Positions 35,483 through 45,270 are shown, counted from the stretch's first letter. The stretch is DNA of 64,000 bases from an uncultured Alphaproteobacteria bacterium (GCA_934273635.1 CAKQSV010000001.1:186001-250000); one strand, 5' to 3'. A program made the numbers and translations. Notes: generated by a model from the sequence alone, not told the origin.

Positions 35483-35501
35483 GATAAAATTGCGCTCGGG
35501 T

Positions 35502-36692
35502 TTAAGCGTTGTCGCCAATCAGGCGAACGGTGTCTTGCGCGATAACCAGTTCTTCATTGGTTGGAATAACGAAGACTCTGACTTTAGAGCCGGCTTTGGA
35601 GATTTCGACAGTTTCGCCGCGTTTTTTGTTGGCGTCTTCGTCAAGCTCAATACCCAAATAGCTCAGGCGTTTGCACAGCGCTTTACGCAGGTTGGCAGAG
35701 TTTTCGCCCACGCCCGCGGTGAAGACAATGGCGTCAACACCGCCCAAAATAGCGATGTAGCTGCCAATAAAGCGCAAAATGGTGTGGATGTAAACCTCGT
35801 TGGCGGTAATGGCTTTCTCATCGCCATTGTTGATAGCCGTTTCAACATCGCGGTTGTCGGAAAAACCGCACAAGCCCAACATACCGCTTTGTTTGTTGAG
35901 CATAAAGTTCATATCGTCAACCGATTTGCCCTGTGTTTTCATAATATGCAGAGGGATATAGGGGTCTATGTCGCCGCTGCGGGTGCCCATTGCCACGCCG
36001 GCCAGAGGGGTAAAGCCCATGGAGGTGTCAACGCATTTGCCGTTTTCAACCGCGGAGATTGAGGCGCCGTTGCCAATGTGGCAGGTGATGATTTTGCCCT
36101 GATGACCAATCAGGTGCGCCGCCTCGCGGGCAACATAAAAGTGCGATGTGCCGTGCGCGCCGTAGCGGCGGATTTGGTGTTGTTCGTATTGTTCAATCGG
36201 CAAAGGATAAAGGTAAGCGGCTTTGCTCATGGTCTGGTGAAAAGCGGTGTCAAAAACCACAACTTGTTTGATGTTCGGCAACAATGATTTCATGGCGCGC
36301 AGACCAAGTGCCGCGGCGGGGTTGTGCAAAGGAGCAAGTGTTGAAAGCTCGTCAACCTGAGCGATGACTTTATCATCAACCAAAGCTGATTCCTTGAAGT
36401 ATTCTCCGCCGTGAACCACGCGGTGACCAACGCCCGAGAGCTCGTCAATGCTCTTAAGCGCGCCGTTCAATAACAGGGCTAAAACCTCACGGATGGCTTC
36501 TTTGTGGGTGGGGAGAGCTACTTCTTTAGTGACCTTATCACCGTCGCCGATTTTGATGGTTACAAAAGAGCCGTCAATGCCAATTCTGTCGGCCAAGCCT
36601 TTGGCGATAACGGTGTAGGTTTCACCGTCAACGGCAAACAGCTGATATTTCAAAGAAGAAGAACCTGAGTTCAAAACAAGTATTTTTTTCAT
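35502..36692 (-). CDS. ackA: Acetate kinase
   Basis: Forms acetyl phosphate from acetate and ATP; with Pta it links acetate to acetyl-CoA. The 396 residues show LVLNSGSSS, HRVVHGG with Arg91 and Val93, LAPLHNP with His123, VFDTAFHQT, RRYGAHGTSH and MGTRSGDIDP, all canonical and close to the E. coli form. AGGAC precedes the ATG. pta lies upstream with a 78-base gap holding a hairpin. A divergent paralog lies downstream. Confidence 0.96.
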   Translation of the reverse strand: MKKILVLNSGSSSLKYQLFAVDGETYTVIAKGLADRIGIDGSFVTIKIGDGDKVTKEVALPTHKEAIREVLALLLNGALKSIDELSGVGHRVVHGGEYFKESALVDDKVIAQVDELSTLAPLHNPAAALGLRAMKSLLPNIKQVVVFDTAFHQTMSKAAYLYPLPIEQYEQHQIRRYGAHGTSHFYVAREAAHLIGHQGKIITCHIGNGASISAVENGKCVDTSMGFTPLAGVAMGTRSGDIDPYIPLHIMKTQGKSVDDMNFMLNKQSGMLGLCGFSDNRDVETAINNGDEKAITANEVYIHTILRFIGSYIAILGGVDAIVFTAGVGENSANLRKALCKRLSYLGIELDEDANKKRGETVEISKAGSKVRVFVIPTNEELVIAQDTVRLIGDNA

Positions 36693-36728
36693 TATATCGT
36701 CCTGTTAATGTGTGATTCATAAAATTAA

Positions 36729-36751
36729 GGGGCAGTCCGAAGACTGCTCCC
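36729..36751 (-). terminator. UUCG-loop hairpin between pta and ackA
   Basis: On the minus strand, GGGAGCAGTC and GACTGCCCC pair around a TTCG loop and are followed by TTAATTTT. The T tract is imperfect, so it could be a partial terminator or an mRNA stability hairpin that sets the pta to ackA ratio. Confidence 0.6.
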
Positions 36752-36770
36752 AAAGAGTTTGTCAAAAAAA

Positions 36771-37781
36771 TTATTTGGCTTGGGTGTCAGCCTGAATTGC
36801 CGTAATGGCAATCATACCCACAATATCTTCAACCAACGCGCCGCGGGAAAGGTCGTTTACCGGTGCGTTCAGACCTTGCAACATCGGACCGTAAGCCTCG
36901 CAACCGCAAATGCGTTGCAAAAGTTTGTAACCAATGTTTCCGGCTTCCAAATCAGGGAAGATTAAAACTTTAGCGCGACCGGCAACCTCGCTGTCGGGGG
37001 CTTTTTTCTTGGCAACAACGGCGTCTAAGGCGGCGTCGGCTTGCAACTCGCCGTCAATTTTAATGCCTTTGCCGGCAAATTCCGGAAGTTTCAGAGCCTC
37101 TTTTGCCATGTTGGCGGCGTTGCGAACTTTATCAACGCCTTCGCCTTTGCCGGAACCGCGGGTCGAGTAAGACAACATCGCAACATTTGGCTCAATGCCG
37201 AATTGAACGGCGGTTTCGCCGGCGGCTAACGCCATATCGCACAATTCTTTTTCGGTCGGATCAATGATAATAGCGCAGTCAGAGAACACATAAGCGTCTT
37301 CATCTTTAACCAACAGCAAAGCAGATGAAACCGAGCGGTCTTTGTTGGCAGATTTGATAATCTGCAAAGCCGGACGTACGGTGTCGGCGGTGGAGTGATT
37401 GGCGCCCGAGAGCATACCGTCAGCATCGCCGGCCTTAATCATCAGCGTTCCGAAGTAGTTGTAATTAAGCGCGGTTTTCTTGGCGTCTTCAGGCGTCATC
37501 CCTTTGGCTTTGCGCAATTCATACAACAAATTGGTGTATTCTTCTAATTTGGGAGAATTTTCAGGTTTAATGACCTCAATGCCTTCCATATCCCAACCGT
37601 GAGCGGCAAAATAAGCCTTGATTTCAGCCTCTTCACCCAAAATAATGGCTTTGACGGCTTTGGCGGCGGTGATGATGTGGGCGGCTTCTAAAATGCGCGC
37701 GTCTTCACCTTCCGGCAATACAATGGTTTTATATCCTTTTTTTGCCCGTTCAATCAGGCTGTTAAGATATTTACTCAGCAT
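36771..37781 (-). CDS. pta: Phosphate acetyltransferase
   Basis: Interconverts acetyl-CoA and acetyl phosphate. The 336 residues are the short single-domain PTA/PTB form, without the N-terminal DRTGG regulatory part. LPEGEDARILEAA opens the protein; MLSGANHSTADTVRPALQII and STRGSGKG are the CoA and phosphate sites. AAAGGAT precedes the ATG. The cluster order is pta, ackA, acyl kinase paralog. Confidence 0.95.
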   Translation of the reverse strand: MLSKYLNSLIERAKKGYKTIVLPEGEDARILEAAHIITAAKAVKAIILGEEAEIKAYFAAHGWDMEGIEVIKPENSPKLEEYTNLLYELRKAKGMTPEDAKKTALNYNYFGTLMIKAGDADGMLSGANHSTADTVRPALQIIKSANKDRSVSSALLLVKDEDAYVFSDCAIIIDPTEKELCDMALAAGETAVQFGIEPNVAMLSYSTRGSGKGEGVDKVRNAANMAKEALKLPEFAGKGIKIDGELQADAALDAVVAKKKAPDSEVAGRAKVLIFPDLEAGNIGYKLLQRICGCEAYGPMLQGLNAPVNDLSRGALVEDIVGMIAITAIQADTQAK

Positions 37782-37967
37782 AATATATCCTTTTCTTCTG
37801 TTAATTGAGTTTTGCTGATAATAAACAACGTTTATCGGGAAAAGTCTACTGTTAATTTTATTTTTTCAGTTTATTTAGGCGGATATTTGGATGATTTCTT
37901 TTGCTTTTAAAACAAACATCAATTAAAATTGCGACAAATGCGAGATGAAATATGGGAGTGTGATAAG

Positions 37968-38981
37968 TTGTTGAAATCAGTTGTCTTTTTGTTCTCGGTG
38001 CTTATGAGTTTTAGCGTTTGTGCCGAAGATATGCGGATTTATGAGACTGAGGTCGAGGTGGATGCGACCGACGTGAACGCCGCAACGGCGCGCGAAAAAG
38101 CCATGAAAGAGGCTAATCGTAAGGCTTTGTATGCCGTGACTAACCGTATCAGCACCGCATCCAGCACCGAGATTTTGGATAATCTGAACGACAATCAAAT
38201 TTTGAATTTTATCCGAGAAGTGGCGGTGGTGTCAGAAAAAGTGACGGGCGCTCGTTATATGGCTACGCTGAAACTGACGATAAATGCGCCGGTGTTGAAG
38301 GCTTATTTGCAAGAAAAAAACGCGCCGGTTAAGATTATGCCGGAAAATCATGTGCTGATTGTGCCGGTTTTTCGCGCGCAAGCCGCCGCAACGCCGCAGT
38401 TGTGGGAAGACGGCAACGCTTGGTACGGGGCATGGCGTGACAATGCGGTTGAAAGCGGACAGATTACAATCAGGCCGGCGTCGAGAAATGACGAAGTTGC
38501 GGCGGAGGACGCTTTGAGCCTGAATCGCGCTAAATTGGAGCTGTTGGGCGGAAATGTTTGCGTGGCGGAAGCGGTGGTGACGGAAAACGGCGTTTTGACT
38601 GAGCTGAAGTCTCCGCTTTGGGGCGTATTGTTAAGTCGGCAGTATGAAGGTGCGGTGTCGGAGGTGTTCGGCAAAATTATCGAGGATATGAAAGCGGCGA
38701 TTATGCAGCAAATTCAACAGCAGGCACTGGCGGCGGAGACGGCGCGCAGTTCTTTGACAATGGTGTTTAACTATAACGCGTTGCGCGATTGGTTGGAACT
38801 GCAAAAGAGCCTGAAAAATATTCCGGTGGTGACAAACACCAATATTGACGCCATGGGCAGTCGCCGCGTGCAGTTGACGATTGAATACACCGGTGATTTT
38901 GACGCTTTGCTTGATAAGTTTATGGCGCAGGGTTGGCGGTTGAATAACAGCGGTAATTTTTATAACATTGAGAGGATATAA
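37968..38981 (+). CDS. DUF2066 exported protein
   Basis: A 337-residue protein. I choose the TTG at 37968 (GGGAG lies 9 bases upstream) because it begins a clean signal peptide ending SVCA; longer starts at ATG 37938 or TTG 37929 put charged residues ahead of it. The mature part matches DUF2066: YETEVEVDATDVNAATAREKAM near the N-terminus and an RRVQLTIEYTGD-type C-terminal strand. Its gene precedes perM in many alpha- and gammaproteobacteria. Function unknown, envelope-located. Confidence 0.82.
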   Translation: MLKSVVFLFSVLMSFSVCAEDMRIYETEVEVDATDVNAATAREKAMKEANRKALYAVTNRISTASSTEILDNLNDNQILNFIREVAVVSEKVTGARYMATLKLTINAPVLKAYLQEKNAPVKIMPENHVLIVPVFRAQAAATPQLWEDGNAWYGAWRDNAVESGQITIRPASRNDEVAAEDALSLNRAKLELLGGNVCVAEAVVTENGVLTELKSPLWGVLLSRQYEGAVSEVFGKIIEDMKAAIMQQIQQQALAAETARSSLTMVFNYNALRDWLELQKSLKNIPVVTNTNIDAMGSRRVQLTIEYTGDFDALLDKFMAQGWRLNNSGNFYNIERI

Positions 38982-38983
38982 TC

Positions 38984-40051
38984 ATGGCGCAAGGTAAGGC
39001 GGAGAATCGAAACTGGCTGTTTTGGCTGACGATGTTTGCGGTGTTTTGCGGACTGACCTATATTTTGCGCTCGGTGCTGCTGCCGTTTGTCGCCGGTATT
39101 GTTTTGGGCTATTTGCTCGACCCGTGGGCGGCTTTTTTTGAGAAGAAGGGGCTTAACCGCACATTGGCAACGTTTTTGGTGTTGTTGATTGTGGTGTTGG
39201 TTATGTTGCCGGTGTTCGCGATGGTGGTGGGCATTGTCGACGAGCAGGTCAGCCGCTTTTTGCGGGCTTTGCCACAGTATGTGACGGCTTTTGTGAAAAA
39301 AATCGAGCCGGTGATTGTGGAGCTGCATGAGCGTTTTCCGTCTTTTGACGCCGAGAAAATCAGAGACTATCTGCGCTCAAATATGGCGAATAACCTCAAA
39401 TTGGCAGGAACGTTGGTTAAGGGGATTTTGAGCAACGGTTTTGCCTTTTTAAACTTGTTGTCTTTGTTGCTGATTACGCCGGTGGTGGCTTTTTATATGT
39501 TGCGCGACTGGGATAGCTTTGTGGCAAAGGTTGACGGTTTGTTGCCGCGCAGGTCAAAAAAAGCTATTCGCGAACAAGCGCGGGAGATTGATCGCACGTT
39601 GGCCGGTTTTATTCGCGGACAGCTGAGTGTATGTTTGTTGCTCGGCGTGTTTTATTCAATGGGCTTATTCGCGGTGGGGCTGGAACTGGGAATCGTGGTT
39701 GGCTTTATGTCGGGGCTGATTTCGTTTATTCCGTATGTGGGGAGTATATCCGGTTTTGTGGTCAGTATCGGCATTGCTTTGGCGCAATTTGACAGTATGG
39801 CTCCGGTGTTGATGGTGGCGGCGGTGTTTGTCTGCGGACAGTTCTTGGAAGGCAACTTCTTAACCCCTAAGTTGGTGGGGGACAGTGTCGGGTTGCATCC
39901 GGTGTGGATTATGTTCGCTTTATTGGCGGGCGGTGTGTTGCTCGGCTTTTTGGGGATGCTGATTGCTATTCCGACGGCGGCGATTATCGGGGTTTTGATT
40001 CGTCACGCCATCGAAAATTATAAGCACAGCAGTCTCTATTTGGAGGGCTGA
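38984..40051 (+). CDS. AI-2E/PerM family transporter
   Basis: A 355-residue polytopic membrane protein with about eight helices and the family core LLTPVVAFYMLRDWD and GISFIPYVG-like sequence (here GLISFIPYVGS). Family members export various small molecules; the substrate is not inferable. ATG 38984 follows the DUF2066 stop by 2 bases with GAGGAT upstream, so the two are coupled. Confidence 0.9.
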   Translation: MAQGKAENRNWLFWLTMFAVFCGLTYILRSVLLPFVAGIVLGYLLDPWAAFFEKKGLNRTLATFLVLLIVVLVMLPVFAMVVGIVDEQVSRFLRALPQYVTAFVKKIEPVIVELHERFPSFDAEKIRDYLRSNMANNLKLAGTLVKGILSNGFAFLNLLSLLLITPVVAFYMLRDWDSFVAKVDGLLPRRSKKAIREQAREIDRTLAGFIRGQLSVCLLLGVFYSMGLFAVGLELGIVVGFMSGLISFIPYVGSISGFVVSIGIALAQFDSMAPVLMVAAVFVCGQFLEGNFLTPKLVGDSVGLHPVWIMFALLAGGVLLGFLGMLIAIPTAAIIGVLIRHAIENYKHSSLYLEG

Positions 40052-40129
40052 TGTTAATAAATATTTTAGACATTGAGCCTAAGATAAGGCATATCTGAAA
40101 ATTTTATATTCCAAACAGAAGGACTTGCT

Positions 40130-41188
40130 ATGCTGTATAATCTTTTTTCTTTTTCTGACGATGTTTTGGTGCGCTGCCTGTGGGCGTTTTTGAGCGCGTT
40201 GGTTTTGGCTTTGGTCAGCGGAGGAAAAGTTATAGAAGTTTTACATCATCATCAAAGCAAGGGGCAACCTATTCGCGAGGACGGACCGCAAAGTCACCTG
40301 CTGACAAAAAAAGGCACACCGACCATGGGCGGCTTGTTGATTTTGGGTTGCGGAATTATCAGCGCGCTGTTGTGGTGCGATTTGCGCAATGTTTTTGTGT
40401 GGCTGTGCGTATTGGTTTTGGTGATTTATGGCGGCACGGGTTTTGCCGATGATTATGTTAAAGTTAAAAAGCAGACGCCTAATGCGATGACGGCAAAAAT
40501 GAAACTGCTTTTGCAATTTGCCACGGCGTTTTTGGTGGTTTGGGTGGTGAGCGCCAACACCAGTGAGGATATTCGTTACGACCTGAATTTTCCTTATTTC
40601 AAAAATATCGCGCTTAATTTGATGTGGTTTTATGTTCCGTTCGGGATGTTTGTGATTGCGGGCGCCTCAAACGCCGTTAATTTGACCGACGGTCTTGACG
40701 GTTTGGCGGCAGGGCTGATGATTATGAGCCTGAGCGTGTTTGGCGTTATTGCTTATGTTTGCGGCTCGCCGTTGGCGTTGGATTTTGCCATGCCGTATGT
40801 TAGTCATTGCAGTGAGTTGAGTGTGTTTTGCGCGGCGATTGCCGGCGGCTGTTTGGGCTTTTTGTGGTTTAACGCGCCTAAGGCCAAGGTGTTTATGGGC
40901 GATACCGGCTCGTTGGCGTTGGGCGCCTTAATCGGCACGATTGCGGTGATGTGCAAGCATGAGATTTTGTTGGCGATTGTCGGGGGCGTGTTTGTGATGG
41001 AGACGGTATCGGTGATGATTCAGGTTTTGTATTTTAAGAAAACCGGCGGCAAAAGATTTTTCCGCATGGCGCCGATACATCATCACTTTGAGCAACTCGG
41101 GTGGAACGAAACTTGTGTGGTGGTGCGGTTTTGGATAATCGGGCTGATTTTGGCGGTTATTGGTTTGGCATCTTTGTTAAGACTGTAA
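40130..41188 (+). CDS. mraY: Phospho-N-acetylmuramoyl-pentapeptide transferase MraY
   Basis: Transfers phospho-MurNAc-pentapeptide to undecaprenyl phosphate to make lipid I. The 352 residues have about ten helices and all signatures: TKKGTPTMGGL, FADDYVKV (catalytic DD), NLTDGLDGLAAG, FMGDTGSLALG, and the C-terminal PIHHHFEQLGW. An AGGAC ribosome site precedes the ATG. ftsW follows with a 9-base gap; murD, usual between them, is absent. Confidence 0.97.
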   Translation: MLYNLFSFSDDVLVRCLWAFLSALVLALVSGGKVIEVLHHHQSKGQPIREDGPQSHLLTKKGTPTMGGLLILGCGIISALLWCDLRNVFVWLCVLVLVIYGGTGFADDYVKVKKQTPNAMTAKMKLLLQFATAFLVVWVVSANTSEDIRYDLNFPYFKNIALNLMWFYVPFGMFVIAGASNAVNLTDGLDGLAAGLMIMSLSVFGVIAYVCGSPLALDFAMPYVSHCSELSVFCAAIAGGCLGFLWFNAPKAKVFMGDTGSLALGALIGTIAVMCKHEILLAIVGGVFVMETVSVMIQVLYFKKTGGKRFFRMAPIHHHFEQLGWNETCVVVRFWIIGLILAVIGLASLLRL

Positions 41189-41197
41189 GAGGCGGTG

Positions 41198-42328
41198 ATG
41201 GTGGCTTTTTCGCGAAATTCTCGCAGTACGCTCAGCAACTGGTGGTGGACGGTTGACAAACCCCTGTTGGTGTTGGTTTCAATTTTAATGTTTGTGGGAA
41301 TTTTTTTGACCTTTTCCGCCAGTCCGGCGGTGGCGCACCGTGTGGGATTCAGCAGTTATCACTATGTTGTTCGGCAGTTGGCGTATTTGCCGTTGGCGTT
41401 TGGCATTATGCTGTTTTTATCCATGCAAAACCTCAAGTTTATTCGTCGGTTTGCCTGTATCGGATTTTTGGTGGCGTTCGGGCTGACAGTGCTGACTCTG
41501 TTTTGGGGCGAGAACGTTAAGGGCGCGGCGCGGTGGATTAGAGTTTGCGGTTTTTCGTTGCAACCGTCGGAGTTTTTGAAACCGATGCTCGCGATTATGG
41601 CAGCGTGGTTGTTTGACGCGCAAAAGCAATATCCCGAGGTTCCGGGGACGTGGTTGAGCGTGGGGTTGCTTGTTATGACCGCCGGTTTGCTTTTGAAACA
41701 ACCGGATATCGGTATGACGTTTGTGGTGATAGTGGTTTGGCTTTTCCAACTGTTTTTGAACGGATTGCCGCTCATTTGGATTGCGGGGTTTGTCTTGCTC
41801 GGCTTGATCGGGTTGGTGACAATCTATTTTACGTTTCCGCACTTTCACATCCGTGTTCAGCAGTTTATCACCTCGGAAAATGAGTTGAGCTATCAGGTGC
41901 AAAAGGCGATGAACGCTTTTCAGAGCGGCGGGTTGTTTGGGCGCGGTCCGGGGGAAGGCGTGGCAAAAATGAGTATTCCCGACGCGCACACGGATTTTAT
42001 TTTTGCGGTGGCGGCGGAAGAGTTTGGCTTTATATTATGCGCTATGCTGATTGCGATTTACGGCGTGATTGTTATTCGCACGATGATGATTTCGATGAAA
42101 GACAATAATCTGTTTATTATTTTGGCAGCCTCGGGCTTGGCGGCCTCTTTCGGATTGCAAGGGATTATCAATATGGCGTCATCGTTGCACCTGATGCCGA
42201 CCAAAGGTATGACGCTGCCGCTGATTTCTTATGGCGGTTCTTCAATTTTGGCTTCGGCTATCGGAATCGGTATGCTGTTGGCTATTACTCGTAAAAACGC
42301 ACACTCGGAGGATAAAGATGACAAATAA
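41198..42328 (+). CDS. ftsW: Septal peptidoglycan polymerase FtsW
   Basis: SEDS-family glycosyltransferase of the divisome. The 376 residues have about ten helices, WIRVCGFSLQPSEFLKP, and the PDAHTDFIFAVAAEEFG loop, with the catalytic Asp region intact. ATG 41198 has AAGAGG 5 bases upstream; GTG at 41195 or 41201 are alternatives. Its end overlaps the murG start (ATGACAAATAA). Confidence 0.95.
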   Translation: MVAFSRNSRSTLSNWWWTVDKPLLVLVSILMFVGIFLTFSASPAVAHRVGFSSYHYVVRQLAYLPLAFGIMLFLSMQNLKFIRRFACIGFLVAFGLTVLTLFWGENVKGAARWIRVCGFSLQPSEFLKPMLAIMAAWLFDAQKQYPEVPGTWLSVGLLVMTAGLLLKQPDIGMTFVVIVVWLFQLFLNGLPLIWIAGFVLLGLIGLVTIYFTFPHFHIRVQQFITSENELSYQVQKAMNAFQSGGLFGRGPGEGVAKMSIPDAHTDFIFAVAAEEFGFILCAMLIAIYGVIVIRTMMISMKDNNLFIILAASGLAASFGLQGIINMASSLHLMPTKGMTLPLISYGGSSILASAIGIGMLLAITRKNAHSEDKDDK

Positions 42329-43433
42329 AACGCAAGAAAAACCTCTTATTATGCTTACGGCCGGTGGTACCGGCGGTCATGTTTTTCCTGCCGAATCGCT
42401 GGCAGAGGAGCTTTCAAAGCGCGGATTTGATTTGGCGCTGATGACCGACAGCCGCGGCAAAGACAATTATCATGGCAAGCTGAGCGAAATTACGAATTAT
42501 TCGGTGTTGTCGGGCGCGTTGGTCGGAAAGTCAAAACTGTTTAAAATTAAAAGCCTGATAAAAACCTGTTTGGGAATCGTGCAGGCCGGTTTTATTTTGC
42601 TTAAACGCAAGCCGGTGTGTGTGGTCGGTTTTGGCGGATATGCCTCGTTTCCGTGTTGTATGGCGGCGGTGTTGCTGGGAATAGACCTTGTGGTGCACGA
42701 GCAGAACTCGGTGATGAGCCGAACGAATCGGTTTTTGGGCAAATATGCCACTTTTATTGCCACCAGTTTTGCCAATACAAAATTTGTGCCGTCACGCACA
42801 CCGCAAATTTTAACAGGTATGCCGATACGACAGGCGATTGCGGCGCTGAGCCGTCAAGATTATCACCCCACGGATGAGCAGGGAAAGTTTAATTTGCTGA
42901 TTATTGGCGGTTCGCAAGGGGCTAAAATTTTCGGCGAGGTGATTCCGGCGGCGGTCAGACTTTTGCCGCAGGAGACACAGGCGCGACTCAATATTTTTCA
43001 CCAATGCCGCAAAGATGAGGTTGAGGCGGTTAAGACCGCGTATGGTGACAGCAAGGCAACGTTGACGGTGTCGCACTTTTTTGAGAATATGGCGGAATTG
43101 TATGCCAAAACCGGTCTGATTATCTCGCGCGCGGGGGCGTCTTCCATGGCGGAGATTACGGCGGCGCATTTGCCTTCAATCTTAGTGCCGTTGCCAACGG
43201 CGGCGGACGATCACCAAACCGGCAATGCCGCTGCTGTCGGGCAGAGCAAGGCGGGAATCGTTATGGCGCAAAAGAATTTTACGGCTGAGAATTTGAGCGA
43301 GGCTTTGCAAAAGTTGTTGGTTGATGATAAAGAGCTGACGATTATGGCTGACAGAACGGCGCGGTTGAGTATTGTTGACGCCTCAAAGCGGTTGGCGGAC
43401 GCGATTGATAAAGAAATTGTTTCGGCAAATTAG
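42318..43433 (+). CDS. murG: UDP-GlcNAc lipid I transferase MurG
   Basis: Adds GlcNAc to lipid I to form lipid II at the inner membrane. ATG 42318 has GGAGGATAA upstream and overlaps ftsW, giving 371 residues. GGTGGHVFPA at 16-25 and the C-terminal UDP-GlcNAc motif (RAGASSMAEI) are intact. murB follows directly; murC is not between them. Confidence 0.96.
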   Translation: MTNKTQEKPLIMLTAGGTGGHVFPAESLAEELSKRGFDLALMTDSRGKDNYHGKLSEITNYSVLSGALVGKSKLFKIKSLIKTCLGIVQAGFILLKRKPVCVVGFGGYASFPCCMAAVLLGIDLVVHEQNSVMSRTNRFLGKYATFIATSFANTKFVPSRTPQILTGMPIRQAIAALSRQDYHPTDEQGKFNLLIIGGSQGAKIFGEVIPAAVRLLPQETQARLNIFHQCRKDEVEAVKTAYGDSKATLTVSHFFENMAELYAKTGLIISRAGASSMAEITAAHLPSILVPLPTAADDHQTGNAAAVGQSKAGIVMAQKNFTAENLSEALQKLLVDDKELTIMADRTARLSIVDASKRLADAIDKEIVSAN

Positions 43434-43446
43434 CGGGGAGGCGGTT

Positions 43447-44379
43447 ATGTTCAGTTTTTCTCATCATGATGACAATATGGCGGATATCAGCGGTCTGTTG
43501 CCCAAAGTTCGCGGCAAATATCAAAAAGACGAACCGCTTGCAAAGCATACATGGTTTGGGGTTGGGGGACCGGCCGAGGTGATGTATCATCCCGCGGACA
43601 GAGATGACCTGCGGCATTTTTTGCAAAACAAGCCCGATAATCTGCCTATGTGCTTGATTGGCGGCGGCTCAAACTTGTTGGTGCGAGACGGCGGCGTGTT
43701 GGGTGTGGTGGTTAAACTGGATGGTAAAGATTTTCAAAAGGTTGAGATTGGCGACGGGTGGATAAAATGCGGAGCCGGTTTGCACAACGTGGAGCTCAAA
43801 AAGATTTTGGTGGAGAATCGTTTGGGCGGTTTGGAGTTTTTGTGCTCTATTCCGGGGGTTATCGGCGGGTCGGTTAAGACTAACGCCGGCTGTTTCGGCA
43901 CCGAGATAAAAGATGTGATGATTTCCGCCGAGGTGATGAACGGTCTGGGTGAGGTGACTTCGGTCGGGGTGGATGATTTTAATTTATCGTACCGCAGCAG
44001 CTTTTTCCCCGAGGACTGGATTATTCTTTCCATTACCTTAAAGACCCGTCCGGAGACGCCGGAGAACATTAAGGCGGTTTTGCAACGCCACAAAGAATAT
44101 CGTATGGCTCATCAGCCTTATAACAGCAAAACCGGCGGGTCGACGTTTAAAAATCCCGAAGGTTTGAAGGCTTGGGAGTTGATTAAACACGTCGGTGGGG
44201 CGGATTTGCAAATCGGCGGGGCGAAGGTTTCGGAAATTCATAACAACTTTTTGGTTAATACCGGTCATGCGACTGCCGATGATATTGAGCGTTTGGGCGA
44301 GATGATTATCGCCAAAGTCAAGGCGCAGACTTCAATTACTCTTGAGTGGGAAATAAGACGATTAGGAATAAGAAAGTAA
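43447..44379 (+). CDS. murB: UDP-N-acetylenolpyruvoylglucosamine reductase MurB
   Basis: FAD enzyme that reduces UDP-GlcNAc-enolpyruvate to UDP-MurNAc. ATG 43447 has GGGGAGGCGG upstream, giving 310 residues. The FAD motif GGGSNLLV near 73-79, IPGVIGGSVKTNAGCFG, and GGSTFKNPEG with the proton-donor Ser are present. The 3' end overlaps ftsQ. Confidence 0.95.
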   Translation: MFSFSHHDDNMADISGLLPKVRGKYQKDEPLAKHTWFGVGGPAEVMYHPADRDDLRHFLQNKPDNLPMCLIGGGSNLLVRDGGVLGVVVKLDGKDFQKVEIGDGWIKCGAGLHNVELKKILVENRLGGLEFLCSIPGVIGGSVKTNAGCFGTEIKDVMISAEVMNGLGEVTSVGVDDFNLSYRSSFFPEDWIILSITLKTRPETPENIKAVLQRHKEYRMAHQPYNSKTGGSTFKNPEGLKAWELIKHVGGADLQIGGAKVSEIHNNFLVNTGHATADDIERLGEMIIAKVKAQTSITLEWEIRRLGIRK

Positions 44380-45254
44380 ATAAAAGCGAGGTTGGGGCTA
44401 AGCCCGCCGCCGCTCCGGTTTTGATTTCGCCTCAGGTTTGGTTGCCGCAAGTCTGGGCTTATCGCATTGTGGGCAATTTGTTTTTGCTGACCGTGATTTT
44501 TGCCGCAGCTTTTGCTATTTTTACCGTCAAATCAAATCTTATCGGCAAGCAGTTGGGGACGCTGAGCAACCAATTTTATACTTTCAGCAGTCATTTAGGT
44601 TTTAATGTCAATGATGTTATTATCACCGGTCGTCATCATACCGGCAAACAAGAGCTGTTAAACGCTCTGAATATTGATCGCACACACAATATCATGCAGC
44701 TTGACTTGAACGAGCTTAAGGAAAAAATCGAGGCGTTGCCTTGGGTGCGCAAGGTCAATCTGCGGCGCAGCTATTTTCCAAACGTGTTGCAGATTGATGT
44801 TCAGGAACGGGAAGTTAAATCTATTTGGCAGTTTGAAAATAATTTTTATCCGATAGACAGCGAGGGAAATATTATTGATTCCGATTATATTCCGACTTCG
44901 CCGTTGTTGCTGATTGTGGGGGCGGGCGCGCCGGAGAATATTAAAGACCTGATGTTGAGCATTCAGGATGATCCAGAGGTGTTTAAGCGCATTAAAGTGG
45001 CCAATTTTATCTCGCGGCGGCGGTGGAATATTGTGTTGGATGACATCGAGAAGGGAATTACCGTTAAGCTGCCGGAGGAAAATATTCGCGAGGCGTGGAA
45101 AAAGTTGTTGAGATTGAACAAATCAGTCGGTCTTCTTAAACGTAAATTAACTATCATCGACTTAAGATTAAAAGGAAAGATTATTGTGCGGCTGAGTAAG
45201 TCGGAACTGGACAGCCCACAACAGCTTAAAGAGTTGAAAGAACACAAAATTTAA
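44346..45254 (+). CDS. ftsQ: Cell division protein FtsQ
   Basis: Bitopic divisome scaffold. The 302 residues have a short cytoplasmic tail, one membrane helix (about 40-62), a POTRA domain (about 80-145) with VNDVIITGRHHTGKQELL, and the beta FtsQ domain. The start GTG 44346 lies 34 bases inside murB and has no obvious ribosome site, so the exact start is uncertain. No ddl precedes it. Confidence 0.9.
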   Translation: MGNKTIRNKKVNKSEVGAKPAAAPVLISPQVWLPQVWAYRIVGNLFLLTVIFAAAFAIFTVKSNLIGKQLGTLSNQFYTFSSHLGFNVNDVIITGRHHTGKQELLNALNIDRTHNIMQLDLNELKEKIEALPWVRKVNLRRSYFPNVLQIDVQEREVKSIWQFENNFYPIDSEGNIIDSDYIPTSPLLLIVGAGAPENIKDLMLSIQDDPEVFKRIKVANFISRRRWNIVLDDIEKGITVKLPEENIREAWKKLLRLNKSVGLLKRKLTIIDLRLKGKIIVRLSKSELDSPQQLKELKEHKI

Positions 45255-45270
45255 CCGCAAAGAGGCAACG

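Noticed and set aside
36745..36775. TTGACA promoter in front of ackA on the minus strand
   Set aside because: The -35 match is perfect but no -10 hexamer lies 16-18 bases downstream, where a hairpin stem sits instead.
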